DNA from: Parelaphostrongylus tenuis
Taxonomy: Eukaryota; Nematoda; Chromadorea; Rhabditida; Metastrongylidae
Assembly: GCA_019055375.1 (NCBI GenBank)
Contig: JAHQIW010007131.1
Coordinates: 558,001-622,000 of the forward strand
Length of the DNA stretch: 64,000 nt
Direction: 5' to 3'
Positions 1-11,600 of this stretch are shown in pieces (within the stretch, counting starts at the first letter, position 1; every line of letters starts with the position of its first letter). A model generated the notes under the pieces. It had not been told where the DNA came from and did no database searches. It worked only from the letters and a program-made list of their open reading frames with translations. A program made the translations under genes and the position numbers.

Positions 1-299
1 TCCAATATGGACTTTCCATCAAATGCTTTTCTTAATAGCAAGAACAAGCTGTGAAGTGAAGTTCACGTCGACATTTTTAGAGCATAAAAGAATCTTCAAG
101 CTGAATACCAAGCAGATATAGATATAGCTATATGAATAGATAAAAGCAGATGAATCTTCCGAGTCCGTGCGTTGACATTCGATTGAACTGACAAGCACTG
201 GCAAATCACAAAGAGGTATAGAGCTTGTCGTTGTACTACAACAACAGTCATCTATCTAACCTACAAGAGATCGCATCGTTCATTTCTCACCTTTTCAAG

Positions 300-477
300 C
301 GAAGCAGCGGCGCAGCTGGTAGAGAAACATCTGGGTTTTGGGCTTGACCTGCATCCATTAGGTAATGTGAATTGTGTGGAAATCAAACGTATCGGTGTGT
401 TATTCCTCGATGGTGAGGTGGCTGTATATCAACGCGGCTGTCAAAACCGGCTTTATTACCCTTGGAAATACAAATAG
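300..477 (+). CDS. possible terminal exon, unknown protein
   Basis: Following a pyrimidine-rich acceptor ending in AAG at 299, a frame stays open to a TAG at 475-477. The peptide looks globular, with EAAAQLVEKHLGFGLDLHP near the start and RIGVLFLDGEVAVYQ near the end. It could be the last exon of a gene lying to the left, or an exon read only as far as a GTAATG donor at 361. I do not recognise the family. It does not resemble a TOG repeat, so it cannot be assigned to the crescerin gene downstream. It rests on an open frame alone. Confidence 0.2.
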
Positions 478-961
478 CAGTGAGATATGATGGCGCTTCT
501 CGCTCAAAACTTGGCAGTACCTGAGGTATTCTCCACAAAATGCCTACAGTAGATAGTCGCTGAAGTCCGATTTTTCTTGCACTCTTCCAATACTGAGCTG
601 ATTTATATTTTTAGTGGAAAATACGGAATGGTCAATGAATAAACAATAGCACACAGTTTGAAGAAGAACAAAAAAATTTTCTTACAAGAGCACAATGATT
701 TAGTGCCTACGAAAGAGCAATGGTCACATGGTAATCTTTCATTTATACTACCACTTTTTAAGAAATCTTCCGACTTTTTTGAATACTTTTCGGTTTCAGT
801 CACAACGTTAATTTTACTATCGAACAGGGCAAAAGAACTGCAGCTGTTTTTCTTGAGTTTTTTGCATTGTTAAGTAAACGCACAATTTGAGAATGAATTC
901 CCACCAAACACGAACATCACAAAAAATTTCTTAACAAACCGACGAATAAAGAAGTATCAGT
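478..961. other. non-coding, nothing recognised
   Basis: AT-rich sequence with short open frames on both strands that have no splice context or family resemblance. It lies immediately left of the ribozyme-bearing insertion. Confidence 0.5.
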
Positions 962-973
962 CCAAATTAATAG
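962..973. repeat. left target-site duplication of the ribozyme element
   Basis: The 12-mer ccaaattaatag occurs here and identically at 1935-1946, bracketing the 961-bp hammerhead-bearing insertion. Perfect flanking direct repeats of this length are the usual footprint of target-primed retrotransposition. Confidence 0.85.
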
Positions 974-1057
974 TTCTGCTATCGACTGCTTTTTTACAGA
1001 CCCGCTCAAAATGATTTAATCTGATAAGGATATGACTTATTTTGAGCCATAGGTCTA

Positions 1058-1105
1058 GTGCTATATAGGCGCCTATTTCGTCCTATTGGGACTCATCAGT
1101 AGCAC
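1058..1105 (-). ncRNA. type I hammerhead ribozyme (copy 1, intact)
   Basis: On the minus strand the 48-nt motif has every conserved element. Stem I is GTGCTA with TAGCAC. The catalytic box is CTGATGA. Stem II is GTCC with GGAC around a 5-nt loop. The GAAA box follows. Stem III is ATAGG with CCTAT around a 2-nt loop, and the H17 residue is A. The very short, palindromic stem III is typical of retroelement hammerheads, which often cleave best as dimers or in tandem transcripts. Confidence 0.9.
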
Positions 1106-1341
1106 CCTCCCTCGGTTCCGTCGATCCCTTGAGGTTAAATAATCCTCTAAAGGAATCGGCGCCGAGTAAAAACTAATTACCCAAAGTCGGATGATGGTCT
1201 TACCTGACTTTGTGGTGACCGGCAGTCGAGCTTACGGCTTTTAAAATGAACTATACTTCTGCTATCGACTGCTTTTTTTACAGACCCGCTCAAAATGATT
1301 TAATCTGATAAGGATATGACTTATTTTGAGCCATAGGTCTA

Positions 1342-1383
1342 GTGCTATATAGGCGCCTATTTCGTCCTATTGGGACTCATCAG
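1342..1383 (-). ncRNA. hammerhead ribozyme copy 2, broken
   Basis: This has the same catalytic boxes, stem II and stem III as copy 1. A 14-nt deletion next to the CTGATGA box removes the 5' strand of stem I, so the TAGCAC strand has no partner. It should be inactive unless replacement pairing forms. Confidence 0.85.
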
Positions 1384-1570
1384 TGTTCCGTCGATCCCTT
1401 GAGGTTAAATAATCCTCTAAAGGAATCGGCGCCGAGTAAAAACTAATCACCCAAAGTCGGATGATGGTCTTACTTGACTTTGTGGTGACCGGCAGTCGAG
1501 CTTACGGCTTTTAAAATGAACTATACTTCTGCTATCGACTGCTTTTTTACAGACCCGGAACCGAGGGAGG

Positions 1571-1618
1571 GTGCTACTGATGAGTCCCAATAGGACGAAA
1601 TAGGCGCCTATATAGCAC
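1571..1618 (+). ncRNA. type I hammerhead ribozyme (copy 3, intact)
   Basis: Stem I pairs 1571-1576 with 1613-1618 (six perfect pairs). CTGATGA is at 1577-1583. Stem II pairs 1584-1587 with 1593-1596 around a 5-nt loop. GAAA is at 1597-1600. Stem III pairs 1600-1604 with 1607-1611. The predicted cleavage site is 3' of A1612. Every nucleotide known to be required for hammerhead catalysis is present. Confidence 0.92.
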
Positions 1619-1853
1619 TAGACCTATGGCTCAAAATAAGTCATATCCTTATCAGATTAAATCACTTTGAGCGGGTCTGTAAAAAAGCAGTCGATAGCAG
1701 AAGTATAGTTCATTTTAAAAGCCGTAAGCTCGACTGCCGGTCACCACAAAGTCAGGTAAGACCATCATCCGACTTTGGGTGATTAGTTTTTACTCGGCGC
1801 CGATTCCTTTAGAGGATTATTTAACCTCAAGGGATCGACGGAACCGAGGGAGG

Positions 1854-1901
1854 GTGCTACTGATGAGTCCCAATAGGACGAAATAGGCGCCTATATAGCA
1901 C
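1854..1901 (+). ncRNA. type I hammerhead ribozyme (copy 4, intact)
   Basis: Identical in all core and stem positions to the copy 283 nt upstream; predicted cleavage is after A1895. Cleavage at both sites on a plus-strand transcript would release a 283-nt monomer (1613-1895) with 5'-hydroxyl and 2',3'-cyclic phosphate ends, the substrate for circularisation in known retrozymes. Confidence 0.92.
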
Positions 1902-1934
1902 TAGACCTATGGCTCAAAATAAGTCATATCCTTA

Positions 1935-1946
1935 CCAAATTAATAG
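1935..1946. repeat. right target-site duplication of the ribozyme element
   Basis: Perfect copy of the 12-mer at 962-973. The plus-strand half of the element ends in aagtcatatcctta directly against it. Confidence 0.85.
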
Positions 1947-2006
1947 ATCAAATTTTTTGTTGAACAGATCAGCTTTTTTTTCTCAATGACACTAAGTAGA
2001 GTTGTA

Positions 2007-2305
2007 TAGCGTAGAGGACAAAGCTCTCGGCTCTGATCAATCCTTGCGTGATGCGCCATACACTCATCTTCAATTTTTAGCTTCGCTTGAGGTAATTTGA
2101 TGCATATCTGGCCTTTACAACGGCTCCCGGCGGTTTACAGGTGTATTAAGTAAGTTCTGCGATCCTCGCAGACAAATCTGATACCAATTGGACCTCAAAA
2201 GCAGGGAAGGCTTGGTGAATCTCAAGCGCGGGATCGAACCATCGACCATCAAATAATTGATCATTTTCAACGCACTCTACCTTTAACCACTGCTCCAGAC
2301 GCGTT
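2007..2305 (-). repeat. tRNA-headed SINE-like copy (family A)
   Basis: Reverse-oriented copy of the element seen best at 14,228-14,528. The 3' end lies at the left, next to gacaaagctctcggc and gatcaatccttgcgtg. The body contains gataccaattggacctc, and the tRNA-like head at the right contains gggatcgaaccatcgacc (B box) and taaccactgctccagacgcg (A box). It is moderately diverged. Confidence 0.7.
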
Positions 2306-2681
2306 CTTAACAAACGAAGAGTTATAAAATGTGTTTTTCTTTTATGTCATTCTAAGTAAATATGGAAAAGGTTAGGGGATTATTACGAAAAATGGGCAAA
2401 GTTGATAGGCGGGCATAGTAGGATGAATTGTGGTTAATTCACGAATTGCACATAATTATTTATTACAAGAAATGTATATATTAGTGCTCACAAAATCCTC
2501 CAGAACTTTATGTTACAATTTTCATTGCTGCAAGCAATATAATGAAATATGTATCAAATCTTTCATTAACGTTATGAGTGGTACGCTAATGAAAGAATGA
2601 AAGAAATCATAAAACAATAGGAGGGATTTTTTTTGGAAACGTCATCCGGTCAACGAACTAGCAAGAAAATGATTCATTTAG

Positions 2682-5600
2682 AAATCCGGTCCCATTCGGA
2701 AACAACAGAACGTGGTAAAGTCAGCAGCGTCTCCTTCTAAATCATCAGCTTTCAATAAATCGCATGCAATTCGTAGTGGATCAGCAGCAAGTAGTGGGCC
2801 GAAGACCGTAGCGAACGCACTAAAAAAGATCGAGAGCGAGGATTGGTAAGACTCATTTTGTTTTATATTTCTCCAATATATAGATTGAAACGATCGTAAA
2901 ATATAGAAATGTTCTTGTTCTTGGTGTTCATCAGTCACTGAGGACTACGCCATGCATTAAACTCCTTCAAATATTATTAGAGGTGATTAGGAGGATATTT
3001 GGCTTATATAGCCACTCTCGACAACCTACTGCTGTATCAGTGATGCTGCTATTCTCCCAAATCAGTCCAGCAGTAATTTGAGACCTGGAATAGACTGGAT
3101 GTTTGTTCAGTATTTTGCGTGGTGTCAAACCAACAACCACGTGTGAATCATGAGCCGCTTCTGTTCATTGTCTGAAATGATTTAGCGAATAGCAGAACAG
3201 GACGCGCAGAGCTTCTCAGAAAGAGATTTATTCGCTTTGATAGAAAGCCAAGATTTGCATTGAAGTCTTTTGATATATTCAACATGCCTAAACCCCTTCT
3301 AGATCTTTTATTTTAAGCAATTTCCCAATTCTATTATAACTTGTAATTTGGAATTTTACATCTTACATTTTTTCTACAATCTAGTTTGGTTCATTTTTCA
3401 GTGATATTTAGGAGTCAGAAAGTGGACGGTATCAATTTAATCACTGAGCTGTCTTCCACCAATCCAAAGGATGTTGCCGATCACATGCATGAGGTTTGTG
3501 GATACACGCACTTCGTGTTCGGTATCAAGGATTGATTGTGAGACAATAAGAGAGAAATTAAGACCACTTGCCAGTGAAAATAATTCTATAATTCAAGCTT
3601 AAAAGGCAAATTTCTGTGGAAGTACACGGTAACTGACAAAAATAGTGAGAAGTTCTTACTTAGACAATCTGCAGCTGACTGGATATGCCGTTACTGCAGT
3701 TACGTTTCAACAAATTTTCTCCAACATTTGATAGGTGGTGGTAGCAATTCTAAACGAGTGCAAAAATTTACGATCAAGCGTCTGCCGAGTTGCTCTTGTG
3801 TGCGCCGGAACGCTTACACAGAACATGAAAGGGAAGATGGACCAAGAGTTGGATAAGGTGAGTTTTGTTTAATTGAAATAATGATTCATATCGGCTTCGT
3901 TCTCGAGTGGCATACTAGAAGGAAATTTGATAGAAGAGCTAATTTAATAATCTTAGATACTGTAAGGTAATTTAACGCTTCAAACAGAAGTCCAGTTAAG
4001 AGTCAATGATACAGAAATCATTACCATCTTGCAACAACATATGCACTAACTGAGAAATAGTCAGACTCGAAGAAGTCTCTACGACGGTTTTTGAGGCCTA
4101 GAGAAAAGAGGACGTTATCTGTTGAAAATCAGACTTGTCATCACGATATCTAAAGAAAAGTCACTGAAGTAAGTAAGAATAGTGCCGCGAGATTTTGACT
4201 TGCTGTTTATTTCACATTTTATGTAAGATGAATTCATTGAGCAGAGGAATACAATTAGGTAGTAAATTCTCACCACCACAAATAAGAAGTATCCCCTTAG
4301 ACTTGTTCTCGCTTTCATTTCATTTCTCTGTATTTGTTGTCCATATCGAAAAGAGTGCTTGTGGTGCAGTGGTTAATGATACCAAGCAATTTGTCAAAGA
4401 ACGATCGTTTTTTAATTCAACGCTTTCGCCTTTCGAAGTTCTCCATGCACCCGTGCGCGAGGCCGTAGAATTTGTATCGGACTCTTCTGGGTGATGAAAA
4501 CATGCACTTCGTCTACCAACGAATCATCCAAGTCATTTCATAGGCCAACTATACAATTAGTCATCTGCGCATTTTTTGTTAACGTCGAACAGATGGAAAA
4601 TCCTTAGGGTATGCTTATCCGCCTGGCGCGGCGTCAGACGGTGGCTAGGTGCGATCGAGTGCAACCACGTGGCCACCGATTGCGGCAACACGTTGCTGGA
4701 TTGAAGGCGGTCCAAAAGGCGTATCGTTCGGAATGTCACGTGTTTGGTGCTACTGGTTCAGAAATTTGCGATTTTGCCGATATTTCTCGTGTGAGAACAT
4801 GCTCAATCAAGCTAAGTATAATAGCTCGAATTTGTGCGGGCAAGTCATATTTGTTCGCGCTAAAGCAAAATACCGATTAGAGCTAATTCCCGTTTCAGTT
4901 TCCTCGGGCGTTCCTCGGGCATGAGCCTTTTCGATTGTCGAATACGTGTGCATGCGCACTACTTGAACATGCACAAATCGTCTCGTGATACAAGCTTTTT
5001 TTACATGCTCATCACAGGGTTTTACGTTACGTGCTTCATCCTTTATACACACCATTCGGCTTTTATGTTATGTCCTTGCTTTGCACTAATCGTCTTTTAT
5101 TCCTCTCTATGTGCTCTACGTGGAAGCGCATGTTACATAGTGAATAGAGGTGCCCTGCGTCGCATACAAGGTCGAATGTTGAACTTGCACTTATGGCTCG
5201 CCAAGCCATCCATCCATCCTGGGTCGGTAAATTGGTGCCAGACTTGTCTGGGAGGATAAGCAGCACTGATTCAAGACAGCGGTAGGCAACTGCGAGTCAT
5301 TGTCTAGGCCAGATGTGCGTTAAATGAATTCAACGAAAACTGAAGGCGAGTGCATTGCGCAACCCTCACGAATTGATCAGCGCCGAGAGCTTTGTACTTT
5401 AGCTTTAGGTGTTCTACGTCAAACGCACCCCGTAGGGTTAATGAAACCTTTTTCCATAATTCCGCTTTTTTAGACCCTGAAAAAACTCGAACAAATTCGA
5501 GTGCGAATTCAATCATTTTTCGCTAGGGCAATGGAAAACAATAACTCGTATCTTGAATCCTTCGTATTATGTCCTTCCATGACTTTTGGTTTGTGCTCCT

Positions 5601-8600
5601 TTATGACTGCAAAGACGCTGATGACTGTGGCATGATAATTGAACATCGGAGATTCAATGTTTTCTCATTGCCCTCGCCGTCCTCTGTCACCATATACACT
5701 CGAGGGCTCCAGTGAGAATGCTCAGAACGCATTGTGATTCATAAATTCCTTTTTTAGAGTCATAAGACTTTGAGATGGCTTAGGTTTATTCTATGTGGCG
5801 TTGAAATTGCAAATGTCGATTTGTTCGTTGGGACACTAACCTACAATCGTAACAAAAACACCCAGCTTACTTTTCACGTCTCACTTCCATACCCCGACGC
5901 AGCCATATCAGTAAATTTTTACAGTGAGCCTAAAGAAGCTATTTATATTTCAGATATTTTGCTAGATAGCTTTCAAGCTTATTTTCCTTTTCTGCAAGTT
6001 ATAGACATTCAAGTTCAACATGATTTCTTTTGAAGTTTATCTAATCCATGAATATAGCATCTACGACATTGTGAGCCACGATAGTTTCTTTTCTTTGAAT
6101 TCACATTCTTTATCACTTCGAAATTCACATTACATAATTATGCAACTTACTTTTTGTTCGACCTAGTATCTGTTCCTTCTGCCCTTTCAATTAGTATCAA
6201 ACATAATCATCGAGGCGTTCCATCCAGCTCGCTGAATCTCTCAAAATTTACAATAATGTTGTTTAGAATCTCTTAATAACTTCTTTCCTTTGAAAAATAT
6301 TATACTACCAATGGCTTATGTTGCGTGAAATTACCATCATAATATCTTTAGTGTCTTAGGAGTTTGTCATGTCTTTTTTACTGAGACGGTTAAGTTGTGA
6401 GTACTCATGTAATTCGTGTTTTTTTCTGAGCGTGTGATTTTACGACGCTGGAAAATAACCAAGAGAAAGATGGGCGTTTCCAACAAATAAAATATCGTTT
6501 TACGACTGTTAAATTTCTTTTTATGTGGGTCAGTTTGACCACTTATAAACGTGCGCTTATAGTTGTGCATGATTCTCATCAACAAAGCTGGTGACGTCTC
6601 AAATGCGTTCATTCGTGAGGACGCTAGTGAGGCTCTGGACAAAGTGGTCAAGAATGCTTCGGCCGGGAAGGCACTTCAGGCCATCATCGCAGCTGGTTCC
6701 AAGTCAGGCAATTTACTTTTTTCAGTAACCTAAATGTTCTGTTCGGAGGCGACCCTAATGTTCAGAGATTTATGTGACTCGCGTTTATATATATTTTCAT
6801 AATTTGCTATTATACATCTGCTATGTCGGATCGCTGCACTTCTCAAATTTGACTCTTTTTCTCGCATTTCGCGTCCCACAAAGGTCTTCTAACTCTTTCA
6901 AGCTATTTTGGCCACTGTTCAAAAGTTTCGCCTACTTTATGAATGTTGAAAGATGGTGATCGAGTCGATCTATCTTCAAAATCCAAGAGGTAGCCGAGCT
7001 GAAGGCGTTTCACCGCAAGTTGCGGGAGAGCGATAAGGATGGCTTGTGCACTGCACCTTGTTTTCTGATAGCTTACATACTCAGCCATCACGCTAAATCG
7101 CCATATAATATATGATAATAAGAGCTAACAGGATAAAGCCCTTGGTGTTGATCAATCCTTGATGGATGGCCATGAATTCGTCTGTAATTTTAAGCTTCGT
7201 TTTAGGTAGTTGTATGCTTATCTGGCCGTTACAGTAACTCGCGGTGGCCCCGCGTGTATCGAGTCATTGCTACTTATCCTCCCAGACAGGTCTGAAACTA
7301 GTCTGGTACCAATTTACCAACCCCAGAGGGATGAATGGCTTGTTGAGCCATAACACGAGGTCGAACCATCGACCTTGTGTGTGACACAGAGCATTTCTAC
7401 TGCGCCATGTGCGCTTCTGTATGGTGGCATTGACTAGATATATTTCAAAAAAAGCAAGACGTTTTGTATAGCAATACTTGAGTGCAATACGTTAAGCCGT
7501 GGAAGGTTGGACTGGTGGAAGCTGGAGGGCAAAACAGGGCGTATGATCGAATCAAAGACATATTGTATCGCAGGCACCTCTAGTAACTACGCTCGAACGC
7601 ACCCGATTTGAGGAAGGTGTGCACAGTGATTCAGTTCGATGCCTTACACCTAGACAGCCATCCCATAAATCCATCACCATCAGCTCGTCTCACATGATTG
7701 CATCTGCTATAAGTTTATCCTCTTACCTGCCTCGTCGCGCGTACGCTCAAAAACCTCGGTTTCTCTATATAATGGAAGCCACAGATTGTTTGTAAATGCA
7801 ACCTAAAAGGCTGAAATTGTTCGAACATAATTTGAATCATTCAGATCCAAGAACAACACTGTTCGTGCATCGTGTGCCAGTTTTGTGGGCACACTTGTGT
7901 CACGCTTGGGAGTCAGCGCTGTGCTCTCATCTCCGGATACCTTAACGAAGCTGATTCCACAACTTATCGCCTTCAGTCGGGATCCAAACCCACATGTTCG
8001 AATGCACGGACGCCAAACGTTGCGTAGTCTGAGTGAGGTATGTCTTATATGAGAATCGAACTGATTCTAGGAAAAAAGCCTTAATTCTATTATGCTTTGC
8101 GCTCATATTGATATTTTGGATTTTGAATGAAAAACAGCCAGGAGATTGATTCAAAATGAAGAATCAGTTCCGTTCTTTCTCGTCAAGAGCTAATTGTTTG
8201 ATGAACACAATTTAAAGTATTTCTCCAACATGAGAGACTTTTCTGGGGGACAACTAGCTCTCACATCTTCAACTTTGAGTTTCTTGCTCATTATTTTGGA
8301 AAAATAAATCAAACATAGCTCATACATAGTTATTAAGATGGCGAACACCATTCCCTGTGTTTCTATCCTCATATTCTCGAATCAAATGTAAAGTGAACGG
8401 TTCCAGACCAAGTGACACATTGCTAAATCCCAACTGCGCCTTTGTCGTTTTAGCTACTCGAGGTACACATTCTCAGGTTTTGTTGTAGCAGTAAATTTGT
8501 CACTGAACGTATGGTGCTTTCAAAGCACATTTCTTTGAGCAATTACAATCTAAAAAAAGTATTTTTTCTATGTTTGGCTTTTATGTGGATATTTGGAAGT

Positions 8601-11600
8601 GTCCTATAGATATCAATATTGTCAGAGTTTTATCTAATCAAAGATTTCGGATTCGTTTCCACAGAAATATGAACGATACATTATTGAACATAACTGGTGA
8701 CATTCTCATCATTCTCCAGTAAGTCATGATGATGACATCCTCCGTGACCGTCCTTTTATTTTAGTTTGAAAGCTTATATAGTTCTGATTCTTCTGAAAGA
8801 AAAAACCTTCCGAGCACTAGAGGGCCAATTTTTTTATATTATGCAAGCATTTTCTTATCGGTACAGACCATTTGCACCTACGGGTAAGTTCAAGTAGTGA
8901 ACGAAAGGAAAATAATATAGTGTTCAGGACTCGAGCTTTGATCGTCAATTGAAGAAGAGCAGTAGTGATTCCGAATACCGTTCAGTCAAAGCAATTCTAG
9001 ATGAAATCAATAGGAAGGTTAGTAAACAATTAGAGCTTGAACACTCTCTATGTGGTAACACCTCAAAAAGTGTGCACATATTTGACTTAATGTATAAACA
9101 GATCAATTTTTAAAAGCAAATTTTGAAATCGATCTATAGATCTTATTGACTTTATCTTCTTTACTTTTGCTAACCTGGTGACGTACATAGCCGAGTGGTA
9201 AGAATGCCCTCAAACACAGGTGAGTTTGTTAGTTGAGCCTAAGTCGTGAGCTGACCATGCTTTTCATTATCCTTGGGCTCTACAACTGGTATTAAAATAG
9301 TCCCGGGATGTTTAAGATTTTAAGCTACTCACAAAGGTCTTCACAAATCAGTGTGTAAACTAAACATGCTTCCAGTCAACCTTGCGATAGTACGAGTAGA
9401 GCTGAATAGATGAAGCACTCCTAAGAGATAAATTGATGCTAAGCACGCCCTCGATTTGTTAGTTTCTTTCAGTAAAGCAGTTTAATAAAGTAAATCATCA
9501 GCATTGGTAGTGTTTGTGCAGATACGGTCAAGAATCTATGCTTCAGGGTGGCTTGGACTCATTGGACAACACATGTACATCGATGTCCAGTGGGTTGTCC
9601 AGAAGTGGTAGCATTCGTAAAACAGTACAGAGAAAACTTCCCGATAACGTTCAACTGGACTTGGATGAAAACAGAGCTGATCTAATGGCGGCCAGGTGAA
9701 TACTACGTCCACTTGATTCAATTTTTTGCATATTTTTTGAATATCGTGTTAAGCTTTCAAGTTTAAATACCCAGTTATACAAATAAATGGTTATTCAAGT
9801 TTTTTACTTGCGCTTTTTATCGTTCAAAAATATTTTTGCGAGAATTTCGTCGTTTTTAGCTGGGAACGTCGTCTGGGTGGTTTGAAGCGTTTCGAAGAGT
9901 TGTGTACTACATCGACTAAAGCCGTCGCCAGTGATACCAAGGTTCGTTCTTCTCCTTTGTTAGATTTTTTTCAACATAACTCTATTGATTATGATCCTTT
10001 ACATTACCTCGATCTCTTAGTGGACTCATTCGATTATATTCTGCTCGGATTAAAGAAGTCCTTATTCAGCTGATCGAAGCGTTTATTGGTCGTCTGAACG
10101 ATATAAACAGCAAAGTGTCGCTTGAAGGTCTCGACACATATCTGGTCACTTTGCCAGCTCTCAGCAAGTTTGTCCATTCAAATAATGATTGAGTTAATGA
10201 ATTTACGAGTAGAGAAAGGAAAATGGTGTAGTGCTATCTTCTGAGATTTGGGGCTAAACAAAATGTTGAAACGACTAGAATGAGGCGACAACAGAAATAG
10301 ATGGCATTTGTAAGCTTTCCCAAATTTGGTAGATATTTGTGAGCGGTGTGAAATTTTCGCCACTCTGAAGTTTCAACAAAGTTCATGATTGGCGATGTCC
10401 GTAAATTCAGTCTCTTGGATCCGTGCTGCTTGTGGCTTTTCATAGGTTCTGTATGCAAAATAAATTAACTCGAAGTCGCAAGCTTCCATCTTCTCTAAAT
10501 ACAAGGTTTTCCGATTTTTCTAAATCACATCGCCTTTATTGTATAAGACTTTCTAAAATCCCATTTGTATAGGATTCTCCGCCTTATCTTAATAACTGCT
10601 ACCATCTCTGTCTTATGATAAGAACCCATCTTTTTGAAGTACCTCCCCTCACATTTGAAGAATAGGAGTAGCATGAAACCATAGAATAATGGAGTGTACG
10701 GATAGGTGGCAACTCTCACAACTTTAATAACCCTTCATTGATCTAATATTTTACTGTTCACCGTGAATAAATGCTTCAGTGATTTCTAGGTTCTATTCGA
10801 CTGAGTCGCATCTGAAAGCGGTTCTGAATCAATTAGTGTTGGCACTGATGTCCCATTTATCGAGTAAAAGCGATGACCATCGAAACACAGCTCAGAAGTG
10901 CCTCGTCGAGACTGTCAAACGAATCGGTTAGAGTTTTTCTACTCTATATTTTCACAGATATGTTTAGTACATCTATGTTTTATTAGTCAAAAAAAATTCC
11001 GTCATTACATTGAATTCATGTGACAACCCTTCTAATTGCAGCGCGCACACGCTTCGTAAGCTGTCAGTTATTAGGCACCCTCCCTAACAGATTGATTTAT
11101 GAACATTTGTAGGTATTTTTTCACAAAGTGTCGCTTCTTAGTTCTTCTTTCTGAATCTCGCTGCAGCGACTGAAGATGCGCCTCAATACACACTGGATTG
11201 ATCAGAGCGTTCCATCCCACTTCTCTGAGTTTACGACGTCTCCTATCGCTCCGAGGGTCGGCATATTGATACCATACTGCTTGGAAGGATAGCGTCTTTG
11301 GCACCTAATACATCGTTAGGCCACTGTTAAGTGAGTGTACAGGTCATATATGCATTCAGTCAACTTAGACATTCATGATATAGGCGGATGCATAATGCAT
11401 CCTTTGAGAATTTATAACGCAGAACCAGTGATCCTTCTATCCCCTTATTTTTATTTCACAATAAGACCCATTTTTTTGCTTGGAATGACTGAGTATTCTG
11501 TGCTTCTCAAGCGCTCGAGGTATACAGCCTTTGTTGAGAGTTCAAAAGGTGGAGACGCTAAATAGTGTGTTGTTCTGTGGCTTCATTGACCAAGTCGAGT

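Larger units (their letters stand above)
974..1934. mobile_element. retrozyme-like / PLE-derived element with tandem and inverted hammerhead units
   Basis: The insertion has two halves in opposite orientation meeting at about 1556/1557. The left half (974-1556) holds two copies of a ~283-nt unit on the minus strand, starting at 974 and 1257, plus about 30 nt. The right half (1557-1934) holds about 1.3 units on the plus strand. Each unit contains one hammerhead ribozyme, and the two plus-strand ribozymes start exactly 283 nt apart (1571 and 1854). The units are nearly identical, so the insertion is recent. It encodes no protein and is therefore non-autonomous. Tandem hammerhead repeats of one unit length are the hallmark of animal retrozymes, which are related to Penelope-like retroelements; an inverted 5' portion is typical of PLE insertions and of twin priming. 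Those parallels are family knowledge; the repeats, the inversion and the duplication are seen directly. Confidence 0.85.

Noticed and set aside
2678..2938. 86-codon minus-strand frame
   Set aside because: Antisense shadow of the first recognised crescerin exon.
6703..6712. GC-type splice donor after AAGTCAG
   Set aside because: A normal GT donor two codons earlier (6703) keeps the phase and the TOG similarity.
9882..10073. 63-codon plus-strand frame continuing past the WERRLGGLKRFEELC exon
   Set aside because: It runs into an intron; the TTATTCAG acceptor at 10,069 and restored TOG similarity support splicing.
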